The position numbers and the translations under genes are program-made. A model generated the notes under the pieces. It saw nothing but the letters and a program-made list of their open reading frames with translations, searched no databases and was not told the origin of the DNA. A stretch of DNA of 64,000 nt, taken from the NCBI GenBank assembly GCA_977006965.1, contig OZ345366.1, positions 2,108,001-2,172,000 on the forward strand. Direction: 5' to 3'. This stretch comes from Phymatolithon calcareum. Lineage: Eukaryota > Rhodophyta > Florideophyceae > Hapalidiales. Below are positions 50,641 through 61,684 of the stretch, in pieces (positions within the stretch are counted from its first letter, which is position 1; each line of letters starts with the position of its first letter).

Positions 50641-52545
50641 TTGAAGTCGGATTTGATAACGAACAGAGCCAGTGCCGGCACAGACTATTCGTTTCCTTCT
50701 CGAATCTTCTCCGGAAACAATTACTTTGAGATCCTGAACTTCCTAGGAGCACATCCATTTCTGTCCGGAATCATCAATAACATCGGCGGCTGACACAAAT
50801 GTCATAGTTGCCGGTTAGAAATCTGGGCTGGAAAGGTTGCTTCAACTGCACAGGATTTTGACGTATGACCAGGACAGCTCGGGTATGTGATGACGTCGAT
50901 GCGTCTAGATTCTAGTCCGCGCCAATAATTGTTAGTGCACTCGTTGTGCTGCCGAGATCGAGGTACTTGCCAAGCCACAGAATTTATTTCACGGCCCACG
51001 CCGTTGGATCTATTCTGAGATAGACAAGGTTATGCGTTGTGTCCATGGCAGGGTAGGCACTTCAATATTCCGCAGGCTTCCCACAATCTCAACTGGATTG
51101 GGACAGGAATATTGTCGGCTGATAATGACAACATTTGCGAACGAGGGTCTACCACACCAAGCAGTCAGGTAGAAGTAGAGCATGTACGGAATCCTTCGCG
51201 CAAGATGGTTCTGTTGGATATTTCGAAGAAACGCACCGCAGCTGATTGAATGAATTGGCAATCACTTAACCACATCCTCTAGACGCCTGCAAGGGCCCTG
51301 AAGTAGAAAACACATCATCCACGTTATTGTTGCAATCATGGAGAATTACTGGCTAAGACAAGGTCAAACATTCAGTGCAAGTAAAATACATCCGCTACAA
51401 AGGTGCAAGCTGTGACTCATGGACTTCAATCTGTATGCTCCTCAACGTCCATCAAGCCACGTGCATAGTAAACCGCTCAGGACCTGCATTGCCTCAATGG
51501 ACTCTGTGAATATCGCGTGTCAAAATCTGTGCACTATATGCACGTCTTTGATCGATTTCTGGGATTCTACCTAGCCCTTCGAGATTTACCGATACTCCTG
51601 ATGACGATTAGAGCAAGATTGATAATTCCACTTAAACCTGGCGTGGTCCTAGGTGAGAGATCATTCATGCCTTTTGTCAAGTCTCGGAGGCTCGAGAAAA
51701 AACCTCTTTTGGATTCCGTCTCGATGAGAAAAGTCTCTAATGGCTTCTAAATCGGCATATCCCCTTCGTTGACAAAGCAACATACAGCTCTATGCCAAAA
51801 ATAAAAACTTCCTGATGGAATAGAAAACATCTTGTATTCGTTGCTTAATATGACAATCTTATTCACAATTCCACAGAATGGCACGAGTGCAGCTCGAAAA
51901 AGGAATCTCCGCAGAGATGTCCTGTGGGCTTGAATGCACATGTCGAACGCCGCACTAGCTGCGTGGAAATCGATCACTTCCAGTGACCTTACTTTAGGGT
52001 GTAGTGTTGTGGTTGTAATCAGGAAGTTCGTGTTCAATCGGATTCTTGCCAGTTTATTGAACAAGGCGACGCTTGTCTGCCTTAAGTACTAATTTCTACC
52101 CACTCGGAACGTACTCTACAATAGTACAGTTACCGGGACATTATTGCCTGGGTATCCTCATTAGGGTCACAGGAAATATCAATGCTCGATTAGGGCTCAA
52201 CACTGTACACGACACTAAATAGGTTTCGTGTACTCCCGATTTCGGAGCTCGAGATAAGCATGTGGTCAACGTAATCCATATGGTTGAGAGGAAGTACTTG
52301 CCGGCGCTCGGAACACGTATCTATTCCGTTTCGTGTAGCGCTTGTATCACTTCACGACATGTAGTAATGGTCCCCATTGTGCGTTCTACGACATGCCGTG
52401 TTCTCCTATTAGGAATTTAGTACCCTGACACTATTTTGAAGATATTCACTCTCTTATTATACACAAAGTCCTCGTTTATCGCAGTTGTCTGGAGCACAAA
52501 CGAACTCAATGTCAGTGTCCTGCATCCTGGAGTCGCGGGAAAAAG
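50641..52545. other. No recognisable gene
   Basis: Short frames only. No motif, tail or repeat boundary was recognised. Confidence 0.4.
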
Positions 52546-52785
52546 GTGAATGAAGCCTGTCAGAATAAGCCTCATATAGCTCACTCTATATATATTTCAT
52601 GCACAAAAGAAAAACGTATCAGCACCCTACTCGACCCTGCCTTTAAAGCACGGATACTCATCCCTACATATATTGCTGGGGTAAGCTCCTTGAAGTGCTA
52701 TTCAAGAAGAAGGTTGCTGCCATCATGTAAGCGTCCACATTACATGAAAAAGGGCATTATGGTTGCAGAGTCTGAGATAGCTTAA
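52546..52785 (+). pseudogene. Possible hAT transposase remnant
   Basis: The frame contains RISTLLDPAFKARI, which resembles the LLDPRFK block of hAT transposases. No BED finger or C-terminal dimerisation motif is nearby. This is a weak call from one short motif. Confidence 0.25.
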
Positions 52786-54346
52786 GATAGGGGTTGCCAG
52801 TGGGTACTTTTCAAAGTGAAGTAGCGTATCATCTAGCGCACAAGCCGAGCTGGATGACGGCACCGGATGAAGACGTGGCCAATTCGAGATTCAGCGTGAT
52901 ATTTTTTGAAATAAGAATTTAGAGCATCTCTGTTGAAACATTCACGGAGTTGTAACGGAAGTCATTCAGGATCCCGATTGCGGGTCCTCGATGACAAAGG
53001 TAGTGGTCCGTGACCGTATTTATTCCGGCAAAATCGCTGAGCTCTTCTAAGCCGCTGAAGGCCTGTGCACCGGACATATCTTGTACAAATCACAATATTG
53101 ATAGTGCCATTCGGCTCTCCGAGATGTCTGAAGGTGCTACCATTTGCAACGTTGAGACGAAAGAGAGAGATCGCGGTAAGACTTCCCGCACTATTGTGGA
53201 TTCAGCCGCCGTTTTTGGACAACTTGGCTATGAGCGAGTTCACCGTCGTCCTGGGTCGGTGGTACCGCCCGGCGACCCACGCAGGCGGGTACTGACGTCC
53301 GCGCTTTTGTCTGTTGCCGGAGCGCCATGGGCGAGTTTAGCCACATTTTGGAAGCAAGATGCTGACAAAACTAAACTCATGAAATTACAAATATATAGGA
53401 CTAATTAGCCCTATATATTTGTCGCTTAGTTTTTTGATAAGCCTCCATCAGACTGCTCTGCATCAGCGCTCCCTGTGGCGATCCGCCTCATGTCTCGCAG
53501 GCACGGCCGGTGCCATGCGAAATTCCACTGCACTGCCTCCGCCGCGTGGCTCCTTTGCCTGTTTTCTTCATCGCATGGACGCCCCTATCCGAGCCCCTTG
53601 TCAAAAATCTACTTGCCTGACATATGAACATCCAAACTAAATTTTTCAGGATGTTCTTCGTAATACAGAGGATGAGACGGTGAACTGCAAAATTAGGTGC
53701 TTGATGAATCGTCGAGAAGAGATGCCGTGAGAGCGGGACCGCATTTCGACTGGTTTATGTACTTGCAGGGAACCGGAATACTTTTTCCATTCTAATTTTG
53801 TTTCTACCATGCGGGTGAACATGAGATTCTCTTATCACAACGATTTCTGTTTACTTCTGCATGTTACGATAGGGCTCAAGTTGCTGTTCACTACACCAAG
53901 GTCCAGTGATTGTTTACATTACATACGTCAAACACATTTGGTACTGAACGAATGGGCCGCCGATTATTATATGCAGTACTCTATGAGGTCAGTACGGAAC
54001 AGCGGCCGCCTAACAAGATGCCAAAAATTTCGAAGTCCAATGCGACTTGCTCAACACACACCTCAGCGTCGCTACCGGGAACCATTCGACGAATATATTC
54101 GGCGTTGAAGCTAAATTGCATTCATTCGCGATGCTCACAACTGGAGCTAACCGACCCTGCCTCAATGCTTGTGCACAAAACCACATGACTTTCCTGACTG
54201 TACTTCTCGTAACTGAAAGACTATGGAGAGAAATACTCATGACCTGACCACACACGACTCGCGCAAAAATTGCACAGCTTGTCTTTTCGCCGTCCAATCC
54301 GACGGCAAGTAAATATCCGAGCCGCATTTCATCTGCCCATGTTCCG
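52786..54346. other. Intergenic with one hairpin
   Basis: No gene is recognised. An 18-bp-arm inverted repeat lies at 53387-53422. Confidence 0.45.
53387..53422. repeat. 18-bp-arm inverted repeat, no spacer
   Basis: ACAAATATATAGGACTAA and its complement (one mismatch) abut directly. Weaker symmetry extends outward through CAAAACTAA/TTAGTTTTTTG. Confidence 0.85.
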
Positions 54347-54841
54347 CTAAAACGGATCCTCGCCTTCGTCTTCCGGCTTATTCGCTCCTTCTTCCGCACG
54401 GCGATCGATGACGCGGATTGTACCCTCCCATGGCGATACTGCGATGTTCGTGTATTGCGACCGGCCTTCGAATGTTTCCCTGTGCATTATCCGGATGGCC
54501 CCTTCGATGTACAGCAGTGTTCCAGTTGGGAGCTCGCTAATATAATCAAATCCGCGCACGCCCTCACGGACGTAAACACGATGCCATTGCGCTCTCTCTT
54601 CATACTCGTCGTTCACCCGTTCGGTCACATTTGTGGCCACGGACATTTGCAAAGATCGTTGTCCATTGTCGAAGATGTGCATCTGTGGCTCGCGACCGAG
54701 ACGTCCGATCAACGTTGCTTTCGCCATTGTCCGAAGCGAAGACTGTATTTTAGTTGCCTTCCATGCTGCCTCCGTTGATAGTTCGCGTCGCGCAGACCGC
54801 AGGGTGCGCAACAACGTAGAGGCATTTCTTGACGAGGCCAT
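54347..54841 (-). CDS. Organellar single-stranded DNA-binding protein (mtSSB)
   Basis: This 164-residue protein binds single-stranded DNA in organelle replication and repair. The N-terminal 25-35 residues (MASSRNASTLLRTLRSARRE) are Arg/Ser-rich without acids, like a mitochondrial targeting peptide. The OB-fold follows: ATLIGRLGREPQMHIFDNG, LQMSVATNV, WHRVYV and GTLLYIEGAI. It ends in an acidic tail finishing EDPF, close to the DDxPF tip used by bacterial SSBs to recruit partners. Start ATG 54841 is the only methionine before the targeting-like segment. It is divergent from KAE1, so both may share a promoter. Plastid targeting cannot be excluded. Confidence 0.88.
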   Translation of the reverse strand: MASSRNASTLLRTLRSARRELSTEAAWKATKIQSSLRTMAKATLIGRLGREPQMHIFDNGQRSLQMSVATNVTERVNDEYEERAQWHRVYVREGVRGFDYISELPTGTLLYIEGAIRIMHRETFEGRSQYTNIAVSPWEGTIRVIDRRAEEGANKPEDEGEDPF

Positions 54842-55057
54842 CGTTGAGAACCGACCGATGCACAGGACTGCAGCCGCGGCTCACGTCACCGGCAAGACAC
54901 CGGATCAACACACGTGTACAGCTGTTGAATTCTTCATCCGATCTCACTTGTGGACACCTGTCTCTCCAGCGCAGAGCCAAGAGGCAGTATGTCGAAAGAA
55001 TGTGGCATGTCCGAATGCCTTTCACCTGGCACGAATTGCCGTTCGTCTCCGCGAACA
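54842..55057. promoter_or_regulatory. Shared intergenic promoter, mtSSB and KAE1
   Basis: Only about 216 bp separate the mtSSB start from the preferred KAE1 start, so a bidirectional promoter is likely. If KAE1 starts at the upstream ATG 54989, the gap shrinks to 147 bp. No TATA box is evident on either side. Confidence 0.45.
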
Positions 55058-56086
55058 ATGGGCGGTGGATACGTGCTAGGTCTAGAGGGGAGCGCGAATA
55101 AAATTGGCGCATCGGTGGTGTCACGTCTAGGGAAGATACTCTCAAACGTTCGCGAGACATATGTCCCACCAACAGGACATGGGTTTCTGCCGCGTGAGAC
55201 TGCAGAGCACCATCAACGACACATCGTCCCCCTCATCTCTCGCGCGTTGGTTGAAGCAAAGGTGACACCATCCGACCTGGATGCTATCGCCTATACTCGT
55301 GGTCCGGGTATGGGCGCACCCCTACGTTCAGTTGCGGTTGCAGCTCGTACGATTTCTCTGCTTTGGGATGTCCCGCTCGTGCCAGTGAATCACTGCGTGG
55401 CACACATTGAGATGGGTCGTCTGGTGACGGGGGCACGGGATCCGGTGGTGCTGTACGTCTCCGGTGGCAACACGCAGGTCATCGCGTACTCGCAACAGCG
55501 ATACCGAATTTTCGGGGAGACAATCGATATCGCGGTGGGAAACTGTCTGGATCGATTTGCGCGAGTTGTCGGGCTTTCGAACGACCCATCACCGGGGTAC
55601 AACATCGAGAAGTGCGCAAAAAGCCCGGGAGAGAGGAAATTTGTGGAGTTGCCGTACGTGGTGAAGGGGATGGATGTGTCATTTTCTGGCTTGCTGTCGT
55701 TCATTGAGGTCGAGGCAAAGAAGGCGCTGGTGACGGGTGAGTATTCCGTTGCTGATTTATGTTTCAGCTTGCAAGAGACTGTTTTCGCAATGCTTGTCGA
55801 GGTTACAGAGCGTGCCATGGCACATTGCGGTCAGCAAGATGTGCTCGTTGTTGGCGGGGTTGGGTGTAACGTACGCTTGCAGGAGATGCTGAAGATAATG
55901 GTCGACCAGCGCGGTGGACGATCATATGCCACGGATGATCGGTATTGTATCGATAATGGCGCGATGATCGCATGGACGGGGTGTGTTATGCTTTCCGCGG
56001 GCGGCGCGACTGTGCCGGTGGAAAAAGCAACTTGTACGCAGCGATTTCGCACTGACGATGTGGTTGCGAATTGGCGAGACGATTGA
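55058..56086 (+). CDS. KAE1: KEOPS subunit Kae1/OSGEP, tRNA t6A synthesis
   Basis: Kae1 transfers threonylcarbamoyl to A37 of ANN-decoding tRNAs within the KEOPS complex. The cytosolic form is indicated by [18 protein letters not shown]. Metal and nucleotide motifs are intact: [11 protein letters not shown] (H-x3-H iron site), [46 protein letters not shown] and [14 protein letters not shown], with [10 protein letters not shown] at the end. Starting at [17 protein letters not shown] gives 342 residues, matching family length (about 335-345). An upstream in-frame ATG (54989) would add a Cys/Ser-rich 23-residue leader of no known function. The 3' end is 67 bp from the convergent THOC3 stop. Confidence 0.95.
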   Translation: MGGGYVLGLEGSANKIGASVVSRLGKILSNVRETYVPPTGHGFLPRETAEHHQRHIVPLISRALVEAKVTPSDLDAIAYTRGPGMGAPLRSVAVAARTISLLWDVPLVPVNHCVAHIEMGRLVTGARDPVVLYVSGGNTQVIAYSQQRYRIFGETIDIAVGNCLDRFARVVGLSNDPSPGYNIEKCAKSPGERKFVELPYVVKGMDVSFSGLLSFIEVEAKKALVTGEYSVADLCFSLQETVFAMLVEVTERAMAHCGQQDVLVVGGVGCNVRLQEMLKIMVDQRGGRSYATDDRYCIDNGAMIAWTGCVMLSAGGATVPVEKATCTQRFRTDDVVANWRDD

Positions 56087-56153
56087 GAAAACGGATGTTT
56101 TGAGAAAGAGGAATGAATGAGATTGGCAAGCTTGCGCGTTGTTTATTCGCGCC

Positions 56154-57131
56154 CTATACTTGTGCGTAGCCCCAGATATTGAACTTGGGCGAGGCGTCTG
56201 GAGTAAACACGCGTGCATCGCGCTGTTCCAATCGTTCAAGCGAGTATGCAAGGAGCTGCTGTTTAGGGTGCCAATGGAGACAATTTACGGCTGCAGAGGT
56301 GGATATAGCACACAGGAAATTACCGGTCAGGGCGTCAGTGATTTGTATTCCCGAGCTATCATCAGAGAAGGCGAGAAGAGATGAGTCGTGAGAATACGCT
56401 GCGAGCCTGATTCCGTCCTCGGAGCGGTCCACAACAAAGAGATTGGCGAGCGATCGGGCATCCCATACACTCACTGTGGTATCGTCGCTACAGATGGCGA
56501 CAAAATTATCGCCTGAGTCCACGGCGACAGCTTGACAATGCTCGGTGTGCGCGTCAAGTGTGATAAGCAACTCGAGCGATGGCCATCGTACGACAGATAT
56601 ACGCCCATTTGCGCGAGGGAGATAGAGTCTATCGCCGCGCGCGCTCCATTGGAACTCGTTAATTTCCCCACCACCGAATGAAATTCCCTTCTCCAATTCC
56701 CACTCCCTTGTATCGATCTTATAAAAGTTATCGGTTCGATCGCTTACCAGAATACTGCGTCCGTCCGGTGCCCATCCCATATTTAGACACTCACCGTCCG
56801 CCCTGAATGTGTGAGTCGGATTCGCACCGGTTCGAAGGTCGTAGGCGTTTATCATCTTGTCGGAGCCTGCCGTGGCGAATGATTTTGGATCTGTTGGATG
56901 CCACACAACGACTTCAATGTTTTTCGAATGCCCTTGACATTCGTTGGATTGTTGTTTGGCAACATGGAATGGGGCCTGTTTCTCTACGTCGAATACAAAT
57001 GTTGTGGTACAGTCGCCGGAAACTGCAAGATGCGTTCCATCACAATTAAAAGCCACACCGGAGACATTCTTGCGATGCGCGCCTCGGTGGATTGTTTCGC
57101 GACTGCTGAGCTCGGCAGATCGAGACTTCAT
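56154..57131 (-). CDS. THOC3: THO complex subunit 3 (THOC3/TEX1)
   Basis: THOC3 is a WD40 propeller in the THO/TREX complex, which couples transcription to mRNA export in the nucleus. The preferred start, MKSRSAELSSRE, gives 325 residues, near the animal length (about 350). An upstream in-frame methionine at 57251 would add 40 residues that look like 5' leader. Typical blocks are HRKNVSGVAFNCDGTHLAV near the N-terminus, VVVWHPTDPKSFATAGSDK, INAYDLRTG, CLNMGWAPDGRSILVSDRTD, EINEFQWSARGDRLYL and CSDDTTVSVWDARSL. The order and the NFYKIDTR segment fit THOC3 better than other WD40 proteins. It is divergent from BRF1 across about 310 bp. Confidence 0.9.
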   Translation of the reverse strand: MKSRSAELSSRETIHRGAHRKNVSGVAFNCDGTHLAVSGDCTTTFVFDVEKQAPFHVAKQQSNECQGHSKNIEVVVWHPTDPKSFATAGSDKMINAYDLRTGANPTHTFRADGECLNMGWAPDGRSILVSDRTDNFYKIDTREWELEKGISFGGGEINEFQWSARGDRLYLPRANGRISVVRWPSLELLITLDAHTEHCQAVAVDSGDNFVAICSDDTTVSVWDARSLANLFVVDRSEDGIRLAAYSHDSSLLAFSDDSSGIQITDALTGNFLCAISTSAAVNCLHWHPKQQLLAYSLERLEQRDARVFTPDASPKFNIWGYAQV

Positions 57132-57440
57132 GTCGAGGTGTTTGCGGTTTAAGCCTCCCTTTTCGCTGTGAATGAAGTTGCTGATGTGGTCCTTAGAAAA
57201 CTTTTTGGAGTTGATGAGTGCCTGAAAGATACAGTACATGAGCATCGACAAGGAAACAGCTCAGACCAAGACCGGTATCATACTTTCCTCAAATGCGACC
57301 TCCTCTATAAATATTCTCAATTAAAAACGTGGGAACCGTCTGTCATTGACATTTTTGTCTCGGGTTCCCTCAGAGTGGACAACCCTGCACGGCATTCCGT
57401 TCATTGGGGCCGATTGAAGCGTTCAACAAATCTCGCCTCA

Positions 57441-59186
57441 ATGTCGTCTGCCGGGACACCCAAGTGTCCGAACTGCGGAGGGTCAGAAATCGATGTCGAC
57501 CCTGCACGCGGGGACGCTGCCTGCGTTGATTGCGGAACAGTGCTTCAAGATTCTGTGATTGTCGCTGAAGTTGGTTTTCAGGAAGACGCGCGTGGCCGTT
57601 CATCAGCAATTGGCCAGCATGTAAATGCAGACGGAAGGCCAAACAGATACGGCGGTGCCTTGGCAGGTTTCTCCCGCGAAGCGACGCAAATCACGATGGA
57701 CAATGGTCGACGACGGATTCGAGACCTTGCATCGACGCTAAAAATGGGTCAGCGAGCCGCTGAAGCAGCGAGCAGGCTCTTCCGTCTAGCCGTGGAGCGA
57801 AACTTTCACAAGGGGAGACGCATGGCGAACGTGTGTTGCGCCTGCCTTTATGTTGTATGCCGACGAGACAAGACACCGCACATGCTGATTGATTTTGCGG
57901 ATGTGCTCGAGACAAACGTTTACGTTCTGGGACATACATTTCTAAAATTTGCCCAGCTTCTCTCCATGGGGCTTCCTATTATCGACCCAAGCCTATACAT
58001 CCACCGATTCGCGAGCAATTTGGAGTTCGGCGATAAGACACATGCGGTTGCAATGACCGCGCTCCGATTACTCGCGCGCATGCGGAGGGAATGGATGAGC
58101 TACGGGCGCCGCCCGGCAGGCCTGTGTGGTGCAGCGCTGATGACTGCGGCAAAGATGCATAACTTCTATCGCAGTATGGCGGACGTAGTGCGGGTGGTGC
58201 GGATTGGAAATGTGGCGTTGAAAGAACGCCTTCAGGAACTCAATCAAACACCGACAGCAGAACTTACTGTGGCCCAGATTGAATCCGGGGGTGGGGATGA
58301 TGGCAAGGAGGATACTTTATCGTTGTATATCAGCGCGGAGGCGTGTCCTCCACCTGCGTTTGAACATGCAAAGAAACGAAAGGCGGCGGCTGCAGCTGCA
58401 AAGGAGAAACTTCTGTCTGCGGAAGCCGATACCGAGGAAAATGTTGAGAAAAATGCAACGGGGACTGCGAAAGAATCTGAATCATCGAAAAAACAGGGAA
58501 CTGATGAAGCTCCAGTGGGGAAAGCCTCCCTTCTTTCCAACGAGCAAGGATTACGAACCGCTGAAGATGAACAACTGGAACGCGAGGTGCAAGATGCACT
58601 TGCCAGTGATGAGTTGCGGCAGCTTGAGTACGAATCCTTAGTTGATGAACAACAGTCAGTTGCTAGAGCAAACGCGATGAACTCGAAATCCGTCGCCGTC
58701 GACAAGGAAGCGTCTGAAGGGGAGAAGAGCGATGTGGAGTTGAGTGACCTCGACGAGGAGGATGTGGCGCAGTATTTGAATACTGAAGAGGAGTACAAAC
58801 AAAAGAAGGAAATATGGCAGGCAGTCAATAAGGAGTACTTGGAGCAACAAGCGTTGATGGAGAAAATGAAAGCGGAGCGACCAGAAGAGTATCGTAAGCT
58901 CCGGCCGTCACGAACGTCGAAAAAAAGGAAAAACGCGGATGCTGGCGATTCCCCAGCATCGAAACAAGCAAGAGCCTCCGGGGATGGTGATAGTGATGAG
59001 GTCACTCCAGTGAAGTCGTCCAGCAAACTGAACTATGATGCAATTAAGTCGCTGGGGGGACCTGGTGGATTTGGCATTGCCCCGCGACGTCGAGCTGGCG
59101 AAGACGGTCCACACTCGGCTCGACCGCCTCTGCCGCCAGCTTCTACAGGACGTCGACCACCGGTGTCGTCCGTGGTGGACCAATAA
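57441..59186 (+). CDS. BRF1: TFIIIB subunit BRF1
   Basis: BRF1 is the TFIIB-like subunit of TFIIIB that brings RNA polymerase III to tRNA and 5S genes. The chosen start (MSSAGTPKCPNCGG, 57441) places the zinc ribbon C-x2-C...C-x2-C (CPNCGG, CVDCGT) at the N-terminus, as in the family; the longer upstream frame adds leader-like sequence. Two cyclin folds follow (ANVCCACLYVVCRRDKTPHM and GLCGAALMTAAKMHNFYRSM). The C-terminal homology block DLDEEDVAQYLNTEEEYKQ then KKEIWQAVNKEYLEQQ is the BRF1-specific TBP-binding region. Between them is a long acidic, Ala/Lys-rich linker. 581 residues is typical. Confidence 0.95.
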   Translation: MSSAGTPKCPNCGGSEIDVDPARGDAACVDCGTVLQDSVIVAEVGFQEDARGRSSAIGQHVNADGRPNRYGGALAGFSREATQITMDNGRRRIRDLASTLKMGQRAAEAASRLFRLAVERNFHKGRRMANVCCACLYVVCRRDKTPHMLIDFADVLETNVYVLGHTFLKFAQLLSMGLPIIDPSLYIHRFASNLEFGDKTHAVAMTALRLLARMRREWMSYGRRPAGLCGAALMTAAKMHNFYRSMADVVRVVRIGNVALKERLQELNQTPTAELTVAQIESGGGDDGKEDTLSLYISAEACPPPAFEHAKKRKAAAAAAKEKLLSAEADTEENVEKNATGTAKESESSKKQGTDEAPVGKASLLSNEQGLRTAEDEQLEREVQDALASDELRQLEYESLVDEQQSVARANAMNSKSVAVDKEASEGEKSDVELSDLDEEDVAQYLNTEEEYKQKKEIWQAVNKEYLEQQALMEKMKAERPEEYRKLRPSRTSKKRKNADAGDSPASKQARASGDGDSDEVTPVKSSSKLNYDAIKSLGGPGGFGIAPRRRAGEDGPHSARPPLPPASTGRRPPVSSVVDQ

Positions 59187-59390
59187 AGATATTTGGGTGT
59201 GAACTGATTTAATTCAATTGTGAACTTTTCCACAGATAGTTACAACGGAAACATGAGAGCTATGTGCGCTTCCATCAACAAGTTAAGTAAGCATCGATGT
59301 CGATTCTGCATCCGAGACTCCCTCAGGTCGACTTTGCGAACGACCGTGAAGTCGATGGCGGGCAATCGAACGAAAATATAGACTGGAAAA

Positions 59391-59753
59391 TTAACGGCGC
59401 CCGCGTCCACGCCCACGCCCCCTGCCGCCGCCACGTCCGCGTCCCCCACGGACTCCGCGACCGCCGGGCCGATCCGGGTTCGTCGTGCGGCGCGGGCGAA
59501 GCCCATCGTCCACAAGCAATGAGTTAATCGAAAGGGAATCGGGTAGTATGACGTATCGGACAGTGGATCCCCGCACGGAAAGGGATTCAATTCCCACAGG
59601 GTTCGCGCCGCGTACCTGCAGTTTTACCGACTTGAGGTGAATGTTCATGCTATGGTCCACGCCAACAACTGTACCGTGAGCTATTGTTCCATTCTTCAAC
59701 TCAACTGTGACTGTCTCGCTGCGGAGCTTCACAAGAAAACGCACCAGCTTCAT
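59391..59753 (-). CDS. SNRPD1: Small nuclear ribonucleoprotein Sm D1
   Basis: SmD1 is part of the heptameric Sm ring on spliceosomal snRNAs. The 120-residue protein has both Sm motifs: [20 protein letters not shown], then [15 protein letters not shown] in Sm1, and [18 protein letters not shown] in Sm2. It ends in a long GRG-rich tail ([18 protein letters not shown]), the target of symmetric arginine dimethylation and nuclear import. Length and tail match animal and plant SmD1. The ATG is the first codon of the fold, with no extra leader. The gene is convergent with BRF1, 204 bp apart. Confidence 0.96.
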   Translation of the reverse strand: MKLVRFLVKLRSETVTVELKNGTIAHGTVVGVDHSMNIHLKSVKLQVRGANPVGIESLSVRGSTVRYVILPDSLSINSLLVDDGLRPRRTTNPDRPGGRGVRGGRGRGGGRGRGRGRGRR

Positions 59754-59896
59754 TCTTCAGCGAAAGTTCTCTCGCGGTGCCCGAAAATCCGTCCACGATA
59801 CTTCGCGGCTGCCAAGGCGAAACCCATGGTCGGGGCTCAAGGTATGATACTATACAGTACAAGAAGACCTGCCGGGGAAACACAAGTGCTTTTTCC

Positions 59897-60193
59897 TTAT
59901 TGGACAGCTCCTCCGTAGGTATGAATATAGCCCAAAGACGTGCCATATACGGCATCCACGAGCTGACGCTGCTGTGCATGGAAGGGCGGCATCAAGGCAC
60001 CAACGTCGTCGTTTCGCCCCAGGAAAGCGCGTGCAGCGTCATCGTCCGTCATCCAGATCATGGAGCGGATCTGCGCCTGTGCGACAGGGTGCATGAAATT
60101 GGGGCTTGGATATTCACTTCTTAGGAAGTTTAAGTTCGCCAGTTCCAAAATAATGCACCTTTTGTGGTGGTCCTGCATTGCGGAGGCACGCAA
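59897..60193 (-). CDS. Hypothetical small ORF upstream of SmD1
   Basis: A 98-codon frame reads LANLNFLRSEYPSPNF and MTDDDAARAFLGRNDD in its middle, then ends SLGYIHTYGG. Composition looks coding-like, and the frame may be the last exon of a gene extending to higher coordinates. I do not recognise it. It lies 144 bp upstream of SmD1 on the same strand. Confidence 0.3.
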   Translation of the reverse strand: MRASAMQDHHKRCIILELANLNFLRSEYPSPNFMHPVAQAQIRSMIWMTDDDAARAFLGRNDDVGALMPPFHAQQRQLVDAVYGTSLGYIHTYGGAVQ

Positions 60194-60705
60194 TTAGTAT
60201 CAGTTGTCTTAAAATTTCTTCTCCTATTTGTTCGAATAATGCAGGACAAAGGGCACTTTTTGTTGGAGGGGCTTCGATTATCGAAGATCCCCGGGGGACA
60301 TGTGATTTGTTTATTTCACTAGCACCCAAGACCTCATCTATGGTAACAGGGCCTCTTTCAGAAAATCTTCTAAGCTGTCATATTCTGGTCACTCAAGACC
60401 TCCTTGATTCACATTTCTCTTCTATTCAGTGCTTCGTGACCCTCTTGCTCAGATTCAAATGATCCTAGAGGCCGAAGAAGCTCTCAATGAAGCATATAAT
60501 AGCCATCTGCTGTGTGCATGCTCGCAAGAAATCGACCACACTTCAAAAGAAGAAATAGTTTTACTACTAGCTGGTCGATTGGACAACAATGAAGCAGAGG
60601 ACATAATCCCCTAGTCTTTTTTCATTCATTCGTTCATTTTGCCTTTTCCCCTAATGGGACTGGCAGCGATTCGAGGGTCTAAGTTTCTTCCATTCTATCC
60701 TATCG

Positions 60706-60930
60706 TTAGCTCGTTTGACTACAGATTTCACGTCCAGGTAAGTCACCAAAGAGTGGTTCTGGCGTTGGTCTGACGCATCTTAGCAGCACCTGGCGGACCA
60801 GGCGGTGCTCGTCCATGCTAAGAATGTGTCCGAGCCGGTTCCATCGCAGGTCTCTGGTGCGCATCACCACGTCGATGGTGGGTGTCCTGGCTTCGTCGGC
60901 CATTGGTCTCTCCGTTACTGTCGATAGCAC
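60706..60930 (-). pseudogene. LINE polyprotein C-terminal fragment
   Basis: The minus-strand frame encodes RTRDLRWNRLGHILSMDEHR and LVRQVLLRCV, the RWLGHVLRM-type motif near the C-terminus of many non-LTR retrotransposon proteins. The fragment is short and differs from LINE-A, so a third LINE type is likely. Confidence 0.6.
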
Positions 60931-61638
60931 CTGTTATCTTGGTTTTCTTACGCACTGGCTATGTCAGCTTCCATGATTCACTAGCTGTATAGGAGATTTG
61001 ATATGACAGAGGAGCCAAAAAGACGGAGCTGTAGACTTGTGAGTAGTTTCCCATAACTCACGCACCCAAAGGTCAACACGCTTTGCTGCAAGACCAGACC
61101 CGAACTAGTTTGCATAGGCCCAGATTCTTCGCGGCAACCGTGAAGAACAGACCAATGAACATAAAGTATTCCTCGAGCTAGCACTGTTGCCCCAGGGGTG
61201 CCAGAACCGGATTCTTTTTATTTTCTGGGAGTAGTCTCTTTATTCCTGGCGAAGATAACGGCTCGAGAGCCATGAATCACACAGCTTTTGCAAAACGGTC
61301 TTGTGTGCCTGAAGATTAGAAGCGGTTTCTTTGTTTGGGCGCTCAGTGAGTTCTGGCTCACCCCTTTTCAGGTCATCACGCATCCTTCGCTCATTGTGAT
61401 ATTCAGACACTCTGTGCCTACATTCTAGCATACGCCGATTCGGTTCATCATCGTTCAGGACCCTTGGCTACTGCATAGCTAATATTTTAGTTGAGTAGCT
61501 CTCAGCCTATATGTTGAGAGCTATTACTAGTAAAAAGTATCTCTAAGCTCTCAAGACTGTCTGTAACTTCGTTCTCCTCCGAAAAAATCTAGTGATTTAT
61601 TACAATTTTAGTAAAATAAAAAATTTTATATCCAGTCT

Positions 61639-61684
61639 GATCAACTTCCTACTTATTTTCAAAAAAATAAGTAGGAAGCTGATC
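61639..61684. repeat. 21-bp-arm inverted repeat, 4-nt loop
   Basis: GATCAACTTCCTACTTATTTT pairs with its complement (one mismatch) across CAAA. It is in A/T-rich non-coding DNA. Confidence 0.9.

Noticed and set aside
58244-59026. 260-codon minus-strand frame inside BRF1
   Set aside because: Ser/Phe-rich shadow produced by the Glu/Lys-rich BRF1 linker on the other strand.
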